Shown here one piece after another: positions 1-7,149 of a stretch of DNA of 13,925 nucleotides. The stretch comes from Methanosarcina sp. UBA402 (GTDB lineage Archaea > Halobacteriota > Methanosarcinia > Methanosarcinales > Methanosarcinaceae): contig DADO01000128.1 of NCBI GenBank assembly GCA_002509325.1, forward strand, positions 1 to 13,925, written 5' to 3'. Made by a program: the position numbers and the translations under genes. Position 1 is the first letter of the stretch. The number at the start of each line of letters is the position of its first letter. The notes beneath the pieces were generated by a model. The model did no database searches, was not told where the DNA came from, and worked only from the letters and a program-made list of their open reading frames with translations.

Positions 1-184
1 ATCAATCGAATTATGAAGGAGCACTAATAAATTACCCATACAAAACAGCGAAGAGCCTTAAAAGGTCTTGTTACAAGCCCAGGATAAAGTAGAGTTAAAT
101 AGAGCTATAAGAATTTAAATTCAGGTTAACTAAATAATACCTAAAGTTACATCAATAATGTTCTCTTTTCCCAGTTTCTTTTTC

Positions 185-544
185 TTAGACCCGTATCCCT
201 AACTTGGGAAAACTTTCCGAAGAAAATTCATCATTTGTAGGGCTCAAAGCATTAAGCTCACTTGCAGTCTCGTTTAGAGAAAACATAAAATCCGTCTTTA
301 TCCTGAAAATGAGCTCTTCAGGCTCTACACAGCAAAAAAGAGTTGGTTCGCCCTCAATTATCCGAACATACCCTTTTTTCTCCATCCTTCTGAGCGTTCC
401 ATATATCTTGGGCCTTGGGACTCCTGAACTTTGTGCAATTTCACTGGCTCTCGCCTGCTTAAGACTTACAAGCACTGTGTAGATTTTAGCTTCATTTCCG
501 GTAAAGCCCAGTTTCTGAAGGTTTTCTACAATTTTAAGAGTCAC
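185..544 (-). CDS. TrmB-type winged-helix transcriptional regulator (short form)
   Basis: A 119-residue protein whose first ~75 residues read as a TrmB-family winged helix: LGFTGNEAKIYTVLV at about 12-26, then a helix-turn-helix ARASEIAQSSGVPRPKIYGTL and wing KKGYVRI. This matches the DNA-binding half of TrmB sugar- and metabolism-responsive regulators of archaea. The effector-binding C-terminal domain of full TrmB proteins (usually 250 residues or more) is absent; the last ~45 residues look like a short helix and a disordered end. The start is GTG at 544: a strong AAAGGAGG lies about 9 nt upstream and the nearby ATG at 566 is out of frame. It follows the MarR gene by 26 bp on the same strand, so co-transcription is likely. 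What ligand or partner it senses, if any, cannot be told. It could be a constitutive DNA-binding protein or a partner of another regulator. Confidence 0.85.
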   Translation of the reverse strand: MTLKIVENLQKLGFTGNEAKIYTVLVSLKQARASEIAQSSGVPRPKIYGTLRRMEKKGYVRIIEGEPTLFCCVEPEELIFRIKTDFMFSLNETASELNALSPTNDEFSSESFPKLGIRV

Positions 545-570
545 TTAACCTTCCTCCTTTCACCCATACT

Positions 571-1035
571 TTAGTTAGAGACTCTAGCTTGTTGACTGGC
601 AGTCTTTTTTAAGATGCTCACAATAGTCTCAAGACTCTGCATATATTTTTCTACGTCCTTCTCATCTACAAGCTTAAGGATTTCATCGGCAACCTGATTG
701 AAATAGTTATAACATTCCAGTCCCTTCTCAGTCAGCGAAACAAGTACTTTCCTTCGGTCTTCAGGATCAGTTTTTCGAAACACCATCCCTTTTTTCTCCA
801 GATCATCAACCATTCGAGTAAGGCTGCTTTTATCCATGCCTGTGCACTTCCCTATGGTTGAAGGCATGATTTCACCTTCCATGCCTATGATCTTGATTAC
901 CATAGGCTGATTCTTACTCAGATTCTTAAATTTGCGAGTAACTTTCTTCTGAAAAGTCTGTTCAAAAATCAAATTATCAAGAGCATCTCTTTCTGCCATT
1001 AGAAGAATTATCTTCTTCAGTGTTTCTTCGTCCAT
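571..1035 (-). CDS. MarR-family transcriptional regulator
   Basis: A MarR-type winged-helix repressor or activator. The recognition helix and wing are clear in MDKSSLTRMVDDLEKKGMV followed by the D-x-R-R-K wing (TDPEDRRKVLVSLTEKG), with a C-terminal dimerisation helix. The frame is open up to a TTG at 1137 (188 aa), but that TTG has no ribosome binding site and lies inside a palindromic motif. A TATA-like TTATATAA also lies within this upstream stretch. I therefore prefer ATG at 1035, giving 154 aa, the usual MarR length, with AAAAAGG about 12 nt upstream. The 34 extra residues have no MarR-like character. The palindromes around the promoter suggest autoregulation, which is typical of the family. 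It is probably the first gene of a two-gene unit with the TrmB-type gene. Its position downstream of the N-ATPase operon makes a role in that operon's control possible but unproven. Confidence 0.85.
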   Translation of the reverse strand: MDEETLKKIILLMAERDALDNLIFEQTFQKKVTRKFKNLSKNQPMVIKIIGMEGEIMPSTIGKCTGMDKSSLTRMVDDLEKKGMVFRKTDPEDRRKVLVSLTEKGLECYNYFNQVADEILKLVDEKDVEKYMQSLETIVSILKKTASQQARVSN

Positions 1036-1092
1036 TTTATCCACTAACCTTTTTATATCAGATTCTACCGACCAGAAATATTTTTCAGGCAG

Positions 1093-1121
1093 ATAATTTC
1101 CGAAATTATAATGAGTTATAT
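1093..1121 (-). promoter_or_regulatory. Core promoter and 17-bp palindrome of the MarR gene
   Basis: On the minus strand a TATA-like TTATATAA (1114-1121) is followed about 5 bp downstream by a perfect inverted repeat, ATAATTTC-C-GAAATTAT on the plus strand (1093-1109, 8-bp arms, 1-bp centre). A start of transcription about 25 bp after the TATA box would fall near 1092, so the palindrome fills the gap between TATA box and start site. A bound dimer there would block initiation. The arrangement fits MarR autorepression. Function is inferred. Confidence 0.55.
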
Positions 1122-1125
1122 AACA

Positions 1126-1167
1126 TTGATTTTTCAATTATAAGAAATTAAATAATTGAATTTTCAA
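1126..1167. promoter_or_regulatory. Pair of 12-bp palindromes upstream of the MarR gene
   Basis: Two nearly identical palindromic 12-mers, TTGATTTTTCAA (1126-1137) and TTGAATTTTCAA (1156-1167), differ at one base and are exactly 30 bp apart, about three helical turns. Both have the TTG-N6-CAA form, close to the TTG/CAA half-site style of many MarR operators. They lie directly upstream of the TATA box at 1114-1121. A further palindrome, GTTAAATTAAC, lies at about 1173-1183. Likely regulator-binding sites; the protein that binds is not known. Confidence 0.45.
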
Positions 1168-1342
1168 CTATTGTTAAATTAACACTGTTCCCTACATATT
1201 TAAGCTTCACGGCTTGCATGTTATGAAAAAATTAGTAATGTGAAAAAAGCGATATAAAAGAAAAACTTGACCTAGATAAGATTCCTCATTGCACTACTCT
1301 TCAAAAGTTTGTATCCAGAATTTCTTCTTCATTTTTAACCTA

Positions 1343-1463
1343 GAGCTTATCCCAAAACCATTTTTTTCATGCCAATAAAAAATTTAGAACCATCCTCGTA
1401 ATCGGGAATTAATTGGCCATTGGATTTAGATTTGGACTTAATTTTGAGTTTTGGGATAAGCTC
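1343..1463. mobile_element. MITE-like element, 121 bp, with perfect 16-bp TIRs and CTA target duplication
   Basis: GAGCTTATCCCAAAAC (1343-1358) is repeated exactly as its reverse complement GTTTTGGGATAAGCTC (1448-1463). Both outer flanks are CTA (1340-1342 and 1464-1466), a 3-bp target duplication of the TNA kind used by IS5-family (IS1031/IS427-type) transposases. The 89-bp interior has no open frame and holds a weaker inverted pair GCCAAT/ATTGGC. The element therefore looks like a non-autonomous miniature transposon mobilised in trans. It is inserted 2 bp beyond the atpG stop codon, between the ATPase operon and whatever originally terminated it. Read on the minus strand the interior contains a T6 run (1379-1384) that might act as an archaeal terminator. 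The family assignment comes from TIR and duplication style only. Confidence 0.75.
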
Positions 1464-1468
1464 CTAAT

Positions 1469-2374
1469 TTAGTGATAGACAGAGCTGCGGGACCTGGACA
1501 GCGCTTCAAAACCTGAGACAACTTCAAACAGCTCCTCATCAATACCACTTTGCCGCACACGGTAGAATTCCCCGTTGAGCTCTTCAAGCAGTTCGTCGAT
1601 GTTTTTGTCGGCGCGCTGCATCGCTGCCAGCCGGCTTGCGTTCTCACTTGCAAGGGATTCGGCGCACGCCCGAAAAAGAGAAACAAAAAGGTATTCGCGG
1701 ATCAGCGCCCGTAAGGTCTTGGTGTTATCACCTATAACCTCTGGCAAATTCCTGGTTGGCCAGGCAAGTTCAGCCAGATCATGTTGCCAGGTCTCGTCCA
1801 GGGGCAGCAGTCGCTGACTGACAGGTTCATAAGTAGCTCTGGTTTTGTGACGGTTGTAAAAAAGGTGAAGTTCAGCATCCTCATCCTGGCTGCGGAGTTT
1901 TTCGCTCTCCACAAGAATCTGCCCTATAAGTGGAGTAATAGCTTTGACGGAGTTTGGTACCGTGAACAGCCCAACCAGAGGCAGACCTGCCTCCTCCAAA
2001 CATGAGTTAACGCGCTCACCGATCGTCCAGACCTGAACCTTGCCTGGAAAAACTGCCAGTTTCTTGACAGCGTAATCGGCTATAATATCATTGAACTGGC
2101 CCACCAATCCCTGATCTGAACCGAATATAACCGCGCCAACCATCCCAGCATGTATTTGCCATTTTCGCTCTGCAGGAGCAGCTAAGGGTGCAATTTCCCG
2201 GAAACATATACCCAATCCTAATTCAACTGTACGATAGTAGCCAGACAATGCGTTCACTGATTTTTCGTATTGTCCTATGTTCGAGGCTGCTAGAGCCTTC
2301 ATCGTTCGGACGACCGATTGAAGATCGTTTGCTCTATCGATTTTTCGGCGCAGACTTTCCGTGGTTTCGCTCAT
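1469..2374 (-). CDS. atpG: N-ATPase F1 subunit gamma (central stalk)
   Basis: Gamma subunit of the bacterial-type F1FO ATPase: the rotating shaft that couples the c ring to catalysis in the alpha3beta3 head. The 301-residue protein starts with the conserved N-terminal helix (SLRRKIDRANDLQSVVRTMKALAAS) and ends with the C-terminal helix (RVRQSGIDEELFEVVSGFEAL), which form the antiparallel coiled coil of the shaft. The middle is divergent, as usual for N-ATPase gammas. The start overlaps the atpA stop in an ATGA (4 bp), so translation is probably coupled. It is the last gene of the operon. The stop codon is separated by only 2 bp from the target duplication of a MITE. Assignment is secure. Confidence 0.95.
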   Translation of the reverse strand: MSETTESLRRKIDRANDLQSVVRTMKALAASNIGQYEKSVNALSGYYRTVELGLGICFREIAPLAAPAERKWQIHAGMVGAVIFGSDQGLVGQFNDIIADYAVKKLAVFPGKVQVWTIGERVNSCLEEAGLPLVGLFTVPNSVKAITPLIGQILVESEKLRSQDEDAELHLFYNRHKTRATYEPVSQRLLPLDETWQHDLAELAWPTRNLPEVIGDNTKTLRALIREYLFVSLFRACAESLASENASRLAAMQRADKNIDELLEELNGEFYRVRQSGIDEELFEVVSGFEALSRSRSSVYH

Positions 2375-4056
2375 GATTGCTTCTCAGCCTCCGGCTTGGA
2401 ATTGCCTTCAGTTTGAGTTTCTGGCTTTGATTCACCTTCAGTTTTAGCTTCCGACTTTGATCCATCCTCAGTTTTGGCTTCTGACCTGAGCTTTCCCTTC
2501 GTTTCAGCTTCTGGCTCAGCCTCAGATTCGGCCCCGGGCTGAAAGCGTGCCAGTGCTTTGCGTGCGATCTCAAGGACTGTTTTGCGATCCTCATCGCTCA
2601 GTTCTGCATCGGTATTGAAGCGCTCGCGCACTTTGGTTGGGATATCAGCTACTGCCTTACGCAGGGACTGTTCGGCTTCTCCCATCTTGTCAAGCGGCAC
2701 GCTGTCAAAAAATTTCGCATTCAAGGCCAGCAGGATAACAATTTGATCGGGCACGGGCACAGGAAAGAATTCCTGTTGTTTGAGAAGGGCGCGGATCCGC
2801 CTCCCGTGTTCTATTATCTTGCGTGTGTTTTCATCTAACCTGGCACCAAATCGGGTAAAGGCTTCGAGTTCTTCAAACTGTGAGTAGGCCAATTTTAGAT
2901 CACCAGCCACCCCGCGGTAGGCAGCAAGCTGTGCTTTCCCACCCACACGAGAAACCGATTTGCCGACATCAACAGCTGGCAGCACTCCCAATTCGAACAG
3001 TGAAGGCGAGAGATAAATCTGCCCGTCAGTAATTGAAATTAAGTTGGTTGGAATATAGGCTGAAATATTCTGTGCTTCGGTTTCAATAATAGGAAGAGCA
3101 GTAAGTGAGCCCCCACCATGTTTTTCAAGCAGGTGCGTAGCCCGCTCCAGCAAGCGTGAGTGGATATAAAAAATATCCCCAGGATAGGCTTCACGACCTG
3201 GGGGGCGGCGAAGCAGGAGGGAAAGTTCGCGATAAGCACGTGCATGATTGGTCAGGTCGTCATAAACAATCAGCACATCCCGGCCAGCTTCCATAAAATA
3301 CTCGGCAATGCTGGTAGCTGCATAAGGAGCAATATAAGTCAGCCCGGATGGGTCATTGCCTTCGGTCACAACGACGATGGTGTAATCCATTGCGCCTTTT
3401 TCCCGCAAGGTTGCGACTGCCCTGGCGACTGCCGATGCACGCTGACCTATGGCACAATAAACGCACAGGACATCATAGTCGCGCTGGTTGAGGATAGTAT
3501 CGATCGCAATTGCAGTTTTTCCAATCTGGCGGTCCCCTAAAATCAACTCTCTCTGACCGCGCCCTATTGGAATTAACGCATCAATAACTTTGATCCCGGT
3601 CTGAAGAGGCACAGTAACAGGAGAGCGGTCCATAATCGGAGGGCTGGGACGTTCAATAGGTAAACGTTTGCTGGAGATTATAGGCCCTTTCCCATCCAGC
3701 GGCCGACCGAGAGGGTCGATGACTCGCCCAAGTAATCCTTCGTCCACAGCCACATCCATAACCCTGCCAGTACGTTCAACTTGATCTCCCGCATGCAGAT
3801 GAGAATATTCTCCGAGCAGGACAACTCCGATTTCATCTTCGTCCACGTTAAAGGCGATCCCGTAAACCTCGCCTGGAAATTTTATCAGTTCCTCAAAACC
3901 CACAGTAGGAAGTCCGGAAACATTGGCGATACCTGTGGAAACCGTCTTTATAGTGCCGACTTCCCTCGAAGTTAGCTTGGGAGTAAATGACTCCCGCACC
4001 TCGCGGATTTCATTGAAAACGTTCTCAAAAACATCCTTTAAATTTGCAGGTTCCAT
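2371..4056 (-). CDS. atpA: N-ATPase F1 subunit alpha with repeat-encoded acidic tail
   Basis: Non-catalytic nucleotide-binding subunit of F1. Visible features: Walker A GDRQIGKT at about 174-181, Walker B region VLIVYDD at about 261-267, and the arginine finger in SVSRVGG (R370) that reaches into the catalytic site on beta. The canonical alpha fold ends near residue 508 (IARKALARFQPG). About 53 extra residues follow, rich in S, E, K and T, built from a 10-residue repeat (SEAKTEDGSK and variants). Ordinary alpha subunits are about 500-515 residues, so the tail is an addition. The gene starts 43 bp after atpF and overlaps atpG by 4 bp. A clear ribosome binding site is not obvious upstream of the ATG at 4056. 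Function as alpha is secure; the tail's function is unknown. Confidence 0.96.
   Translation of the reverse strand: MEPANLKDVFENVFNEIREVRESFTPKLTSREVGTIKTVSTGIANVSGLPTVGFEELIKFPGEVYGIAFNVDEDEIGVVLLGEYSHLHAGDQVERTGRVMDVAVDEGLLGRVIDPLGRPLDGKGPIISSKRLPIERPSPPIMDRSPVTVPLQTGIKVIDALIPIGRGQRELILGDRQIGKTAIAIDTILNQRDYDVLCVYCAIGQRASAVARAVATLREKGAMDYTIVVVTEGNDPSGLTYIAPYAATSIAEYFMEAGRDVLIVYDDLTNHARAYRELSLLLRRPPGREAYPGDIFYIHSRLLERATHLLEKHGGGSLTALPIIETEAQNISAYIPTNLISITDGQIYLSPSLFELGVLPAVDVGKSVSRVGGKAQLAAYRGVAGDLKLAYSQFEELEAFTRFGARLDENTRKIIEHGRRIRALLKQQEFFPVPVPDQIVILLALNAKFFDSVPLDKMGEAEQSLRKAVADIPTKVRERFNTDAELSDEDRKTVLEIARKALARFQPGAESEAEPEAETKGKLRSEAKTEDGSKSEAKTEGESKPETQTEGNSKPEAEKQS
2374..2484 (-). repeat. 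30-bp degenerate tandem repeat encoding the alpha C-terminal tail
   Basis: Four decapeptide units can be aligned at residues 525-561: SEAKTEDGSK, SEAKTEGESK, PETQTEGNSK and a partial PEAEKQS. The DNA shows the matching 30-bp period (recurring cttcagttt/ggctttga blocks). The repeat stays in frame and ends at the stop codon that overlaps atpG. Confidence 0.75.
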
Positions 4057-4099
4057 GTCTATCGGCTCTTTATCTAGGCTCTGGCCTGGGATTGATACT

Positions 4100-5077
4100 T
4101 TACTCAGTTATGGATTCGGGTTTAGTATCAGATTGAGTTTTAGTCTCGGCGGGTTTAGTATCAGATTGAGTTTTAGTCTCGGATTCTGGTTTGGTCGTGG
4201 ACTCTTCTTCAGGTTTCGATGTATCAGATATGGGCTTCGCCGGCATTTTTGTTTTATGTTCTATTTTCGATTCCGATTCATCAGATTCAGGCTCAGATTC
4301 TGATTTTGCTTCACTTCTGGGCCGCTCATTCAGAAGTTCATCAATACTATTTTCCAGAGATGTAAGGTAATCTGCAATACTCCATGCCACTTTTTGCCCA
4401 TCTGTGGTTAACTCAATCCCATTAACCAGATCCGGGGCAGTCTCAAACCTGAGCTGGATTTCGATATCAAGTGCCTCCTTAATCGCCTTTTTGACAAGAT
4501 CACGCTGTGCCTGGGGAAGCTCGAACGCGGTGCTAACAAGCACAGAACCTGAGGACGCGCTAAGTGCTGAGCTCAGTTGTTCCTTTTCTTCACCTTTTAA
4601 CTCGTGCAATTTTCGAGCAAACACCTCAACCGTACGTTTTTCCAGACTCATCCCAGCAAGGTCTTTCAGGACTTTTCGCGCTATGGCAAAAACTTCCTGT
4701 TGAGCCCGACGGCTGATCGCCTCATTTAAGTTCTGTTTGTCGTTCCTTAATGCTTCCTGTTGTTTTGCCCTCAAATCTGAGGCTTCCTTCCGTGCTGCTT
4801 CTAAAAGCCGCTGACGTTCGGCTTGCACTTCTTCCTTTGCCCTGTTCATGAGCACGGCACGCTGCTGGTCAAACTCCTCGTTCTTACGCCTGAATTCTTC
4901 TTTCTCTTTTTTCGCTTCTGCCTCTTTTGCATCGGCATCTGCAAGTTCATCCGCTACTTTTTTCTCACGGGCATCAATGGCGTTGAGAATGGGCTTATAA
5001 AGGAAGCGTTTCAACAACCACACCAGAATGAGGAAGTTTAGCGCCTGCGCAATAATGGTAAACCAATCGATCAGCAT
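4100..5077 (-). CDS. atpF: N-ATPase peripheral stalk subunit b, with fused delta-like domain and repeat tail
   Basis: Peripheral stalk protein that holds the F1 head against rotation. Residues 1-28 form the single N-terminal membrane anchor (WFTIIAQALNFLILVWLLKRF), residues ~30-140 a long charged coiled coil typical of b, and residues ~178-248 a segment resembling the C-terminal domain of delta/OSCP: VLVSTAFELPQAQRDLVKKA, then FETAPDLVNGIEL and a closing helix. No separate delta gene exists in this operon, so the fusion probably supplies its contact to the head; N-ATPase operons are known to lack atpH. Residues ~251-325 are a low-complexity S/E/K/T-rich tail including an 11-residue duplication. 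Total length of 325 is about twice a bacterial b. AGAGGAAAA precedes the ATG at 5077. Confidence 0.92.
   Translation of the reverse strand: MLIDWFTIIAQALNFLILVWLLKRFLYKPILNAIDAREKKVADELADADAKEAEAKKEKEEFRRKNEEFDQQRAVLMNRAKEEVQAERQRLLEAARKEASDLRAKQQEALRNDKQNLNEAISRRAQQEVFAIARKVLKDLAGMSLEKRTVEVFARKLHELKGEEKEQLSSALSASSGSVLVSTAFELPQAQRDLVKKAIKEALDIEIQLRFETAPDLVNGIELTTDGQKVAWSIADYLTSLENSIDELLNERPRSEAKSESEPESDESESKIEHKTKMPAKPISDTSKPEEESTTKPESETKTQSDTKPAETKTQSDTKPESITE
4118..4183 (-). repeat. 33-bp tandem duplication near the end of atpF
   Basis: A 33-bp unit beginning GGGTTTAGTATCAGATTGAG occurs at 4118-4150 and again at 4151-4183; the copies are identical over at least the first 31 bases. It encodes the 11-residue repeat TKTQSDTKPAE / TKTQSDTKPES. 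Near-identity of the copies implies a recent duplication. Confidence 0.85.
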
Positions 5078-5097
5078 AGGCTATTTTCCTCTGTAAT

Positions 5098-5367
5098 TCA
5101 GGAAATTGCACGACTCCAGAACGGGTTGGCGAAAATTAGAATCATCGAAACCACGAAACAATAGATGGCTAGAGATTCAATCATAGCCAGACCCACAAAA
5201 AGTGTCCTGGTAATTGTTGCGGAAGCATCGGGTTGTTGTGCCAGTGAACTCAACGCTGTTGAAACCGCATGTCCCTCCCCAATAGCGGGCGCTATAACTC
5301 CGATGCTGATCGTAATTCCTGAAGTGACAATTGATGCCACAGCGATTATAGTCGAATAATTATCCAT
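5098..5367 (-). CDS. atpE: N-ATPase FO subunit c (rotor ring), Na+-type with two carboxylates
   Basis: An 89-residue hairpin of two membrane helices (about 5-30 and 54-80) joined by the polar loop AQQPDA. The ion-binding glutamate is E64 in MIESLAIY, followed by S65 and, four residues on, Y69. These match the Na+ ligand set known from Ilyobacter tartaricus c (E65, S66, Y70). At the position of the Ilyobacter glutamine (Q32) in helix 1 this protein has a second glutamate, E31 (AIGEGHAV). The pattern predicts Na+ coupling with a two-carboxylate site, as described for the Fusobacterium rotor. The ATG at 5367 follows GAGAGGGTG. It sits between atpB and atpF as in other N-ATPase operons. Identity is secure; ion specificity is a prediction. 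Confidence 0.96.
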   Translation of the reverse strand: MDNYSTIIAVASIVTSGITISIGVIAPAIGEGHAVSTALSSLAQQPDASATITRTLFVGLAMIESLAIYCFVVSMILIFANPFWSRAIS

Positions 5368-5404
5368 AACACCCTCTCATGTTGTTAGTTTGTTGTTTCA
5401 GTCC

Positions 5405-6100
5405 TTAGTCCCCAGTTTTTTGTTTTTGTCTGGACTTGCTGGTTCGTGTGGCAGCTGCAATGTAAACCGTAGCTAGAACGCTGAAGATGTAAGCCTGTAC
5501 CATACCAGTGAGCAGTCCCAGAGCAGTCATGACAATAGGGAAGATAAACGGCGTGATGGTCAGTAGAATGGCAACGATCATAGAACCGCTCATAATATTA
5601 CCAAATAGACGAACTGCCAGAGCCATAGTGCGGGAGATTTCGCTGATGATATTAAATGGGAGCATGATAACCGTCGGCTCTGTATACGACCTGAGATAGT
5701 TACCAACCCCTTGCTCTTCGATGCCGAAAAGTGGAACAGCTACAAACACACACAAGGCGAGAGCAGCCGTAGTTGAGAGCGATCCGGTTGGCGGTTCATA
5801 GCCTGGGATAATAATGCAGAGGTTAGCCATGCCAATGAACAAAAAGAGCGTGCCCAGAAAGCTCAAATACTTCTGCGGCTGGTCCAGGCCAACGTCTTCA
5901 ATTTGTTTCAGAATCCCCGTGACAATAATCTCCAGAATATTCTGCCAGCGGGAACGGTCCAGACCAGAGGAAAGTTTGCATGTAATAATTTTTGAACCGA
6001 TTGCCATTACCAGCATCAGCCCCCAGGTATACACAATTGTGGCATTGAGCTTGAGAAAGCCATACTGCCAGAAAATAAGCTCATCAGGGCTCAGTCGCAC
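5405..6100 (-). CDS. atpB: N-ATPase FO subunit a (stator ion channel)
   Basis: Membrane stator subunit that carries the two ion half-channels facing the c ring. The 231-residue protein has about five or six hydrophobic segments. The essential arginine is R164 in the conserved LAVRLFGNIMSG block, and the last helix shows the expected QAYIFSVLATVYI (Q202). The loop PGYEPPTG near residue 99 is also a hallmark of the family. The start is GTG at 6100, supported by a strong AAAGGAGG 6 nt upstream; it overlaps the end of atpR by 17 bp. The C-terminus is short and basic (RTSKSRQKQKTGD). Assignment is secure. Confidence 0.95.
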   Translation of the reverse strand: MRLSPDELIFWQYGFLKLNATIVYTWGLMLVMAIGSKIITCKLSSGLDRSRWQNILEIIVTGILKQIEDVGLDQPQKYLSFLGTLFLFIGMANLCIIIPGYEPPTGSLSTTAALALCVFVAVPLFGIEEQGVGNYLRSYTEPTVIMLPFNIISEISRTMALAVRLFGNIMSGSMIVAILLTITPFIFPIVMTALGLLTGMVQAYIFSVLATVYIAAATRTSKSRQKQKTGD

Positions 6101-6404
6101 GCTTTGCCTCCTTTGTTAATTTATTTGGTTCTTCCTCCGGCACTCTGGTGATCCTGAGAACTATACGGCGCATAACGAAAAATCCAATCAGGCACATGAA
6201 CAGCCTTTCCAAATGACCTCCCGAGGCAAAGTAGAATCCAGCTACAGCAGTACTGGTTCGCAGCAGCAAACTGCCCAGGAACCAGAGCGCAGTCCGTTTA
6301 GATGTAAGTCCCCTTTGAACCGTCCACCAGAGCCCGCCGAAAAAAACAGCTCCTAGGAAAAAGCCAGCTGCTAAAGCCGAGACGAGATTTAAAGCTTCAT
6401 TCAT
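6084..6404 (-). CDS. atpR: AtpR-family membrane protein of the N-ATPase
   Basis: A 106-residue protein with three hydrophobic segments (about 6-28, 40-60, 66-82) and conserved-looking intramembrane or interfacial arginines: R49 in LLLRTSTAVAGFY and the MRRIVLR cluster near the third helix. Size, topology and place between atpQ and atpB identify it as AtpR, a protein found only in N-ATPase operons. Its role is not settled; a proposal in the literature is that its arginines contact the c-subunit carboxylates during rotor assembly. It overlaps atpQ by 8 bp and atpB by 17 bp, implying coupled translation. The charged C-terminus is cytoplasmic by the positive-inside rule. Confidence 0.85.
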   Translation of the reverse strand: MNEALNLVSALAAGFFLGAVFFGGLWWTVQRGLTSKRTALWFLGSLLLRTSTAVAGFYFASGGHLERLFMCLIGFFVMRRIVLRITRVPEEEPNKLTKEAKRATEP

Positions 6405-6723
6405 TGCTGTCCTCCTGGTTCTCTTGCATTTCCCTGTGCTCCTTGGCTACCCAATGCCATGCATTCAGGCAGCCGATAAATAGGCCAATAATCAGCATTG
6501 TGAGCGTCCAGGAATAACTTGCCGGATAATGCTCATCCAGCCAGAGCCCGAGTGCAGCCCCGAGCAGCGTTGGAACTGCCACTGACCAGCCTATGAGCCC
6601 CATCATGCCTAAACCAAGCCAGACAGTCCGGTTAACACGGCGCTGCGCCCTTATTTTGCGTTCAGCCTTTGTCCCAACCTGACGGGCCAGGGCAGGCTCA
6701 TTCTTCAAAGGTTTCTCGGTCAT
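6397..6723 (-). CDS. atpQ: AtpQ (AtpI-like) membrane protein of the N-ATPase
   Basis: A 108-residue protein with a basic cytoplasmic N-terminus (about 30 residues rich in K and R) and two membrane helices separated by a short loop: GWSVAVPTLLGAALGLWLDE and WTLTMLIIGLFIGCLNAWHW. The G-x-W-x-D pattern at the end of helix 1 is characteristic of the AtpI/ATPase gene 1 family, which assists c-ring assembly in bacterial ATP synthases. In N-ATPase operons this gene is called atpQ. The ATG at 6723 lies 4 bp after the atpC stop, with AAGGG about 9 nt upstream inside atpC. It overlaps atpR. Confidence 0.87.
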   Translation of the reverse strand: MTEKPLKNEPALARQVGTKAERKIRAQRRVNRTVWLGLGMMGLIGWSVAVPTLLGAALGLWLDEHYPASYSWTLTMLIIGLFIGCLNAWHWVAKEHREMQENQEDSNE

Positions 6724-6727
6724 TCTT

Positions 6728-7132
6728 TCAGCCCTTCTGAAACTCCGCTAAGCGGCGTATAAGCCCGGTTTCCAGTTTTGCCATTACTGAGCGAATTTTT
6801 TCCTCGGTCTCGTCTACGGTCAAAAACTCGCTCTCTACAGCCTCCCTCAACTGGCTCAGGTCTGTTCCGATAATAGCGTTTCGTACAGAAACCAGCACTT
6901 CCTGATCGGTTTTAACAAGTACGCCTTCATCGACTGCCACATAAGTTTCACCTTCTGCTCCGGTTTCATAAGTCAGAATTCCGGGTTCCAGAGCCGCGAC
7001 ACAATCGAGTCGGTGTGGCAGAAGTCCAAGCGAACCCTCGCGGGTTTCTGCGACTATGCGGGATACGCCTTTCTTTTCGGCAAAAACCTGGAACGGCAGA
7101 AGAATCTTTAGGTTCATCAGTTCCAAACTCAT
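6728..7132 (-). CDS. atpC: N-ATPase F1 subunit epsilon
   Basis: Rotor subunit that joins gamma to the c ring and can inhibit ATP hydrolysis. The 134-residue protein shows the N-terminal beta sandwich (MNLKILLPFQVF, then EGSLGLLPHRLDCVAAL with the conserved G-x-L/P-H block, and YVAVDEGVLVKTDQEVLVSV), followed by a C-terminal helical part (about 90-134). The start is ATG at 7132 after AAGGA; an internal ATG five codons later would also be possible. The gene is separated from atpD by 77 bp that consist mostly of an 18-bp tandem repeat array, so its translation is less tightly coupled than that of the other operon genes. Confidence 0.94.
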   Translation of the reverse strand: MSLELMNLKILLPFQVFAEKKGVSRIVAETREGSLGLLPHRLDCVAALEPGILTYETGAEGETYVAVDEGVLVKTDQEVLVSVRNAIIGTDLSQLREAVESEFLTVDETEEKIRSVMAKLETGLIRRLAEFQKG

Positions 7133-7149
7133 GATTATTCCTTGCCTGG

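Noticed and set aside
1036..1137. 34 additional N-terminal residues of the MarR protein from TTG 1137
   Set aside because: No ribosome binding site; the stretch contains the TATA-like box and palindromes and has no MarR-like sequence.
2334..2594. Minus-strand frame with repeated KLKLK peptides
   Set aside because: Alternative frame over the repeat-encoded alpha tail; the true frame is atpA.
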